From Aureisphaera galaxeae (GTDB taxonomy: Bacteria; Bacteroidota; Bacteroidia; Flavobacteriales; Flavobacteriaceae), in contig NZ_JAQQTF010000004.1 of assembly GCF_028561275.1 (NCBI RefSeq), forward strand, positions 620,001 through 684,000: a stretch of DNA of 64,000 nt, written 5' to 3'. Below the pieces are notes generated by a model. It worked only from the letters and a program-made list of their open reading frames with translations, did not search any database and was not told where the DNA came from. The position numbers and the translations under genes were made by a program. Of this stretch, positions 61,410-64,000 are shown piece by piece. Positions within the stretch are counted from its first letter, which is position 1. The number at the start of each line of letters is the position of its first letter.

Positions 61410-63860
61410 ATGGCAAAATCAAAATTAACAACCCTAGACAGTTTGTCATTTCAGGAATTGAACGAAGATGCAGAGTTGATTCCTTTAATGACTCCGGAAG
61501 ATGAGGATGCAATGGCTAGGGAAGAGCTCCCCGAAACCTTGCCCATTCTGCCCCTTAAGAACACCGTGTTGTTCCCTGGTGTGGTGATCCCTATTACCGC
61601 CGGAAGGGATAAGTCCATTAAACTTATTAATGACACCAACAGAAAAGGGAAGGTAATTGGAGTCGTGTCCCAAAAAGAAGAAGAAAAAGAAAATCCAGGC
61701 ATTGAGGATATCAATCATATTGGTACTGTAGCCCGCATCTTGCGGGTGTTGAAAATGCCCGATGGAAATACCACTGTAATCATTCAAGGAAAAAAACGAT
61801 TCGAGGTATCGCAAATGGTTACCGAAGATCCTTTCCTTACCGCCACTATTACTGAAGTATCGGAAGCACGCCCTGCACCAGATAACAAAGAGTTTAGTGT
61901 CATTATCGATTCCATCAAGGAATTGGCGTTGCAGATTATTAACGAAAGCCCAACGATTCCTTCGGATGCGGCCTTTGCTATTAAAAACATTGAAAGTAAT
62001 TCGTTCCTAATCAACTTTGTGTCTTCCAACCTTAATATTACAGTAGAGGAGAAGCAGAAGCTTTTGGAGATCAATGATCTGAAAGACCGTGCTTTGGAGA
62101 CACTTCGTTATATGAATTTGGAGCTACAGAAACTTTCGCTGAAAATGGATATCCAGTCCAAAGTGGAGACCGATATCAATAAACAGCAGCGTGAGTATTT
62201 CTTACAGCAACAGATGAAGACCATTCAAGAGGAATTGGGCGGTACTTCTCATGAAGCTGAGATTGAGGAAATGCGTGCCAGGGCAAAGACCAAGAAATGG
62301 AGCAAGGAGGTAGCAGAGCACTTCAATAAGGAGATTTCTAAAATGCAGCGCATGAATCCGCAGGTGGCAGAATTCAGCATCCAAAGGAACTATTTGGATT
62401 TGCTTTTGGAGTTACCTTGGAATGAGTATAGCGACGATCAATTCGATTTAAAACGCGCTCGCAAGATATTAGATAGGGACCACTACGGATTGGAAGATGT
62501 AAAGAAGCGAATCATAGAGTATTTGGCAGTATTGAAGCTAAGGAATGATATGAAATCGCCCATCTTGTGTCTTTTTGGCCCTCCTGGAGTAGGTAAGACC
62601 TCGTTGGGGAAATCGGTAGCCGAAGCCTTGGGCAGAAAATATGTTCGCATGTCCCTAGGTGGGTTACGCGACGAAGCAGAAATTCGTGGACACCGCAAAA
62701 CCTATATAGGAGCAATGCCTGGACGTATTGTTCAGAGTATTAAAAAGGCCGGGACGAGTAATCCAGTATTCGTGTTGGATGAGATCGACAAGCTTTCGGT
62801 AGGGAGCCAAGGAGATCCTTCTTCGGCCATGCTAGAAGTATTGGATCCTGAGCAGAATAATGATTTTTACGACAACTTTTTGGAATTGGGGTATGACCTT
62901 TCCAAAGTCATGTTCATTGCTACTTCCAATAGCTTGAGCACCATTCAGCCTGCTTTGAGAGACCGTATGGAGATTATCAATGTTTCAGGATATACGATTG
63001 AAGAAAAGGTTGAAATCGCCAAGCAGCATTTACTTCCGAAGCAATTGAAAGAACACGGTCTTACCGATAAGGACTTGAAAATTGGAAAGCGTCAGCTTGA
63101 AAAAATTGTAGAAGGTTATACACGTGAAAGTGGTGTAAGAACCCTAGAGAAGCAAATTGCAAAGATGGTACGCTATGCGGCCATGAAGATTGCAATGGAA
63201 GAGGAATACGAAAAGACGATCACTAACGAAGTGATTGTAGAAGTGTTGGGTGCTCCCAAAATGGAACGAGATAAGTATGAAAACAATGATGTGGCTGGTG
63301 TAGTTACCGGATTGGCTTGGACCCGTGTAGGAGGCGATATTCTCTTTATAGAATCTGCTTTGTCCAAAGGAAAAGGGCAGTTAACCATGACCGGAAACCT
63401 CGGGAAAGTAATGAAAGAGAGTGCTACCATTGCGCTGGAATACATTAAATCGAATGCCAAAAAACTAGGGATCGACCCGGAAGTATTCGATAAATACAAT
63501 GTACACATTCACGTACCCGAAGGAGCCACCCCTAAAGATGGACCTAGTGCTGGAATTACAATGCTGACCTCTTTGGTATCGCTCTTTACCCAGCGAAAGG
63601 TAAAGAAGAGCTTGGCAATGACAGGAGAAATTACGCTACGTGGAAAAGTACTACCTGTAGGTGGGATAAAAGAGAAGATATTGGCGGCGAAACGCGCCAG
63701 AATTAAGGACATTTTACTTTGTGAAGACAACAGAAGGGATGTGGAAGAGATTAAGCCAGAATACCTCAAAGGGCTTACCTTTCACTATGTTAAGGAAATG
63801 AGCGATGTGCTGGATTTGGCCATTACGAATCAAAAAGTGAAAAACGCCAAGAAATTATAG
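61410..63860 (+). CDS. lon: ATP-dependent Lon protease
   Basis: An 816-residue AAA+ serine protease that degrades misfolded and some regulatory proteins. N-terminal substrate domain (about 40-235, [19 protein letters not shown]), Walker [13 protein letters not shown] near 389, sensor/arginine-finger motif [21 protein letters not shown] near 489-509, and the catalytic dyad Ser in [11 protein letters not shown] near 709 and Lys in [16 protein letters not shown] near 750. Length is normal for the family. It diverges from the sigma operon. Confidence 0.96.
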   Translation: MAKSKLTTLDSLSFQELNEDAELIPLMTPEDEDAMAREELPETLPILPLKNTVLFPGVVIPITAGRDKSIKLINDTNRKGKVIGVVSQKEEEKENPGIEDINHIGTVARILRVLKMPDGNTTVIIQGKKRFEVSQMVTEDPFLTATITEVSEARPAPDNKEFSVIIDSIKELALQIINESPTIPSDAAFAIKNIESNSFLINFVSSNLNITVEEKQKLLEINDLKDRALETLRYMNLELQKLSLKMDIQSKVETDINKQQREYFLQQQMKTIQEELGGTSHEAEIEEMRARAKTKKWSKEVAEHFNKEISKMQRMNPQVAEFSIQRNYLDLLLELPWNEYSDDQFDLKRARKILDRDHYGLEDVKKRIIEYLAVLKLRNDMKSPILCLFGPPGVGKTSLGKSVAEALGRKYVRMSLGGLRDEAEIRGHRKTYIGAMPGRIVQSIKKAGTSNPVFVLDEIDKLSVGSQGDPSSAMLEVLDPEQNNDFYDNFLELGYDLSKVMFIATSNSLSTIQPALRDRMEIINVSGYTIEEKVEIAKQHLLPKQLKEHGLTDKDLKIGKRQLEKIVEGYTRESGVRTLEKQIAKMVRYAAMKIAMEEEYEKTITNEVIVEVLGAPKMERDKYENNDVAGVVTGLAWTRVGGDILFIESALSKGKGQLTMTGNLGKVMKESATIALEYIKSNAKKLGIDPEVFDKYNVHIHVPEGATPKDGPSAGITMLTSLVSLFTQRKVKKSLAMTGEITLRGKVLPVGGIKEKILAAKRARIKDILLCEDNRRDVEEIKPEYLKGLTFHYVKEMSDVLDLAITNQKVKNAKKL

Positions 63861-63882
63861 TCGCATTAACACGACAGAACCG

Positions 63883-63921
63883 AGGCCTGATGTCTGGAAT
63901 TTATCCCAAAACATTAGGCCT
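63883..63921 (+). terminator. Hairpin after lon
   Basis: AGGCCTGATGT (63883-63893) pairs with ACATTAGGCCT (63911-63921) over 11 positions with one G-T pair, followed by TAATCATTTT. The T-tract is weak, so termination efficiency is uncertain. Nothing else is seen in the final 80 bases. Confidence 0.6.
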
Positions 63922-64000
63922 TAATCATTTTATAGCTGATAAAAATAAATTATCATTGTACTCGTTTAGAAATCAAGGAAGCGTTTTTCAGATTAATGAA

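Noticed and set aside
1-64000. rRNA, tRNA, insertion sequence, prophage or toxin-antitoxin genes
   Set aside because: None was recognised by eye; no transposase, integrase or tRNA-like cloverleaf was seen. A dedicated RNA search could still find a small RNA that was missed.

Overview
The window reads as the chromosome of a marine-type Flavobacteriaceae bacterium (phylum Bacteroidota). Evidence: start regions lack strong Shine-Dalgarno sequences and carry the Bacteroidota promoter form (TTTG then TAnnTTTG); there is an LpxC-FabZ fusion; the type IX secretion regulator PorX is present; several proteins end in type IX (T9SS, Por) sorting domains; and many short lipoproteins have an S-C lipobox. 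No rRNA, tRNA, insertion sequence, prophage or CRISPR array was seen. The bulk is core chromosome, with accessory-looking stretches at about 1-9,700, 23,500-31,400 and 48,200-51,000.

Layout. 1-9,700: an AT-rich, loosely packed region with the end of a PepSY membrane protein, a serine hydrolase lipoprotein, an AraC-type membrane regulator, an LRR/EF-hand protein, and two paralogous T9SS-exported beta-propellers that bracket a LytTR protein and an acetyltransferase. 9,700-18,300: topoisomerase IV (parE-parC), mscL, a PLP decarboxylase and small lipoproteins. 17,864-20,276: an XRE regulator facing an M14 carboxypeptidase across a region with seven copies of a TTAC-N4-GTAA operator-like palindrome, then an Lrp regulator. 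20,356-23,524: DinB, aroB and proline dehydrogenase. 23,529-31,371: three paralogous exported proteins joining a von Willebrand A-like domain, a carboxypeptidase-regulatory-like beta domain, a SusC-type TonB plug without any barrel, helical repeats and a conserved C-terminal beta domain, with a fourth regulatory-domain protein among them. This is the best candidate for an undescribed system. 31,446-34,740: alanine dehydrogenase with a structured element upstream, a 43-residue lipoprotein overlapping a membrane protein gene, and tsaE. 34,835-48,185: a dense core block with porX, an HD hydrolase, lpxD, lpxC-fabZ, lpxA, efp, a second lpxD-like gene, sucD, fabG, a vWA-type membrane protein, an SPFH protein and aroQ. 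48,200-52,464: a beta-barrel protein and a T9SS-exported vanadium haloperoxidase-like protein inserted between aroQ and lpdA, with a scar holding fragments of both flanking genes. 52,613-58,100: two msrB genes, an M48 protease, an MFS transporter and a GD-repeat lipoprotein. 58,225-61,160: an operon of ECF sigma factor, membrane anti-sigma-like protein and two adhesin/head-GIN beta-helix proteins. 61,410-63,860: lon.

How they fit together. Much of the block deals with the cell envelope: lipid A synthesis (two acyltransferase genes, LpxA, LpxC-FabZ), T9SS regulation (PorX) and T9SS cargo (three sorted proteins), plus periplasmic and lipoprotein products. Central metabolism is represented by sucD, lpdA, ald, proline dehydrogenase, aroB and aroQ. 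Functions come from motifs read by eye; no database search was run.
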